DNA from: Pseudocitrobacter cyperus
GTDB lineage: Bacteria; Pseudomonadota; Gammaproteobacteria; Enterobacterales; Enterobacteriaceae
DNA length: 64,000 nt
Reading direction: 5' to 3'
Assembly (NCBI RefSeq): GCF_039889165.1
Contig: NZ_JAYMYY010000001.1
Span: 1,488,001-1,552,000, forward strand
In this document: in pieces, positions 63,222 through 64,000 of the stretch
Layout: every line of letters begins with the position of its first letter
Position numbering within the stretch: position 1 is the stretch's first letter
The notes under the pieces: generated by a model
The model's input: only the letters and a program-made list of their open reading frames with translations
What the model was told of the DNA's origin: nothing
Databases searched by the model: none
Position numbers and translations under genes: made by a program

Positions 63222-64000
63222 ATGGCAATCAGTGAAACCAGCCCTGGGCTGTCCGGCTCCTCTGCGCCCCAGCAACAGGCACGCACGTCGTTTAAAATTC
63301 TCGGGGCTATCAGCCTCTCTCACCTGCTTAACGACATGATTCAGTCGTTAATTCTGGCTATCTACCCGCTGCTACAGGCTGAATTTTCGCTCAGTTTCGT
63401 ACAGATCGGGATGATTACCCTCACCTTCCAGCTCGCCTCTTCGCTGCTCCAGCCGGTGGTGGGTTACGTGACCGATAAGCGACCGATGCCCTGGTCACTG
63501 CCTATCGGCATGTGCTTTACCCTAAGCGGCCTGATTCTGCTGGCGCTGGCGGGCAGTTTCTATACCGTTTTGCTGGCCGCCGCACTGGTCGGTACGGGGT
63601 CGTCAGTTTTCCACCCGGAATCCTCGCGCGTGGCGCGTATGGCATCCGGAGGGCGCCATGGCCTGGCGCAGTCGATCTTCCAGGTTGGCGGAAACTTTGG
63701 CAGTTCGTTAGGGCCGCTGCTGGCGGCGGTGATTATCGCCCCATACGGTAAAGGCAACGTTGCCTGGTTCGTACTGGCAGCGCTGCTGGCGATTGTTGTA
63801 CTGGCGCAAATTAGCCGCTGGTATGCCGCCCATCACCGCATTAATAAAGGTAAACCTAAAGCCGCGATTATTAATCCGCTACCGCGCAACAAGGTAATTC
63901 TGGCCGTTTGCGTACTTCTGATGCTTATTTTTTCAAAATACTTCTACATGGCGAGCATCAGCAGCTATTACACCTTTTATCTGATGCATAAGTTTGGCTT
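63222..64000 (+). CDS. fsr: Fosmidomycin resistance MFS exporter Fsr (3' end outside window)
   Basis: The first 259 codons of a major facilitator protein. It begins MAISETSPGLSGSSAPQQQA, followed by membrane helices from LGAISLSHLLNDMIQSLIL onward and the ALVGTGSSVFHPESSRVARM loop typical of Fsr. It exports fosmidomycin in E. coli and neighbours ushA there, divergently as here. The gene runs past 64000. Confidence 0.92.
   Translation, partial: MAISETSPGLSGSSAPQQQARTSFKILGAISLSHLLNDMIQSLILAIYPLLQAEFSLSFVQIGMITLTFQLASSLLQPVVGYVTDKRPMPWSLPIGMCFTLSGLILLALAGSFYTVLLAAALVGTGSSVFHPESSRVARMASGGRHGLAQSIFQVGGNFGSSLGPLLAAVIIAPYGKGNVAWFVLAALLAIVVLAQISRWYAAHHRINKGKPKAAIINPLPRNKVILAVCVLLMLIFSKYFYMASISSYYTFYLMHKFG

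Noticed and set aside
1..64000. CRISPR array or prophage
   Set aside because: No regularly spaced repeats and no integrase, capsid, lysis or tail genes were found.

Overview
The window looks like chromosomal DNA of an enterobacterium. From about 36.3 kb to the right end it carries a conserved core block: folD, ybcJ, ybcI, cysS, ppiB, lpxH, purE, purK, selU, then ybbP/ybbA/tesA/ybbO/cnoX/fetB/fetA, then qmcA/ybbJ/cueR/copA/ybaP/ybaK/ushA/fsr. Proteins are close to E. coli in length and sequence, but next to folD sits a Salmonella-style fim locus (fimAICDHF with fimZ, fimY and argU/fimU). That combination suggests Citrobacter or a near relative. The genus is inferred, not proven.

Layout. (1) 1-958: 3'-truncated gene for a protein with two HD domains, the second a canonical HD-GYP. 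(2) 1.3-10.6 kb: an accessory metabolic cluster. It has a flavin monooxygenase, a complete ABC importer and an SDR on the + strand, facing a four-gene - strand operon of FAD dehydrogenase, old-yellow-enzyme reductase, NIPSNAP protein and AraC regulator. (3) 10.8-16.4 kb: a 1554-aa classical autotransporter and an EcpR-like LuxR-type regulator with an N-terminal cysteine cluster. (4) 16.9-27.1 kb: an envelope and surfactant block of FadL-like porin, IprA-like regulator, OmpA paralogue, two closely similar secreted alkyl sulfatases, a family II pyrophosphatase and an MscS-type channel. (5) 27.3-35.9 kb: tRNA-Arg(UCU) and the type 1 fimbrial locus, lacking the fimW and STM0551-type genes found in Salmonella. 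(6) 36.3-52.3 kb: core genes, with a porin between selU and ybbP where E. coli has other genes. (7) 52.4-55.1 kb: an insertion between fetA and qmcA holding a trimeric autotransporter adhesin, a small lipoprotein, two tiny overlapping ORFs and a divergent HTH protein. (8) 55.2-64.0 kb: QmcA/YbbJ, copper efflux (cueR/copA), ybaP, ybaK, ushA and the start of fsr.

The core part joins C1 metabolism, purine synthesis, Cys-tRNA quality control, lipid A synthesis, tRNA modification and metal efflux. The accessory parts concern cell-surface adhesion (three systems: classical autotransporter, type 1 fimbriae, trimeric adhesin) and uptake or breakdown of hydrophobic, sulfated or otherwise unusual substrates. 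The items most worth testing are the trimeric-adhesin operon with its unknown small partners, the unassigned oxidoreductase/ABC cluster with a translationally coupled leader peptide, the ATT start of ybcI, the conserved copA(Z) frameshift site, the rare-Arg-codon run in fimY beside its tRNA gene, and a small acidic ORF with its own terminator between ybaP and ybaK.
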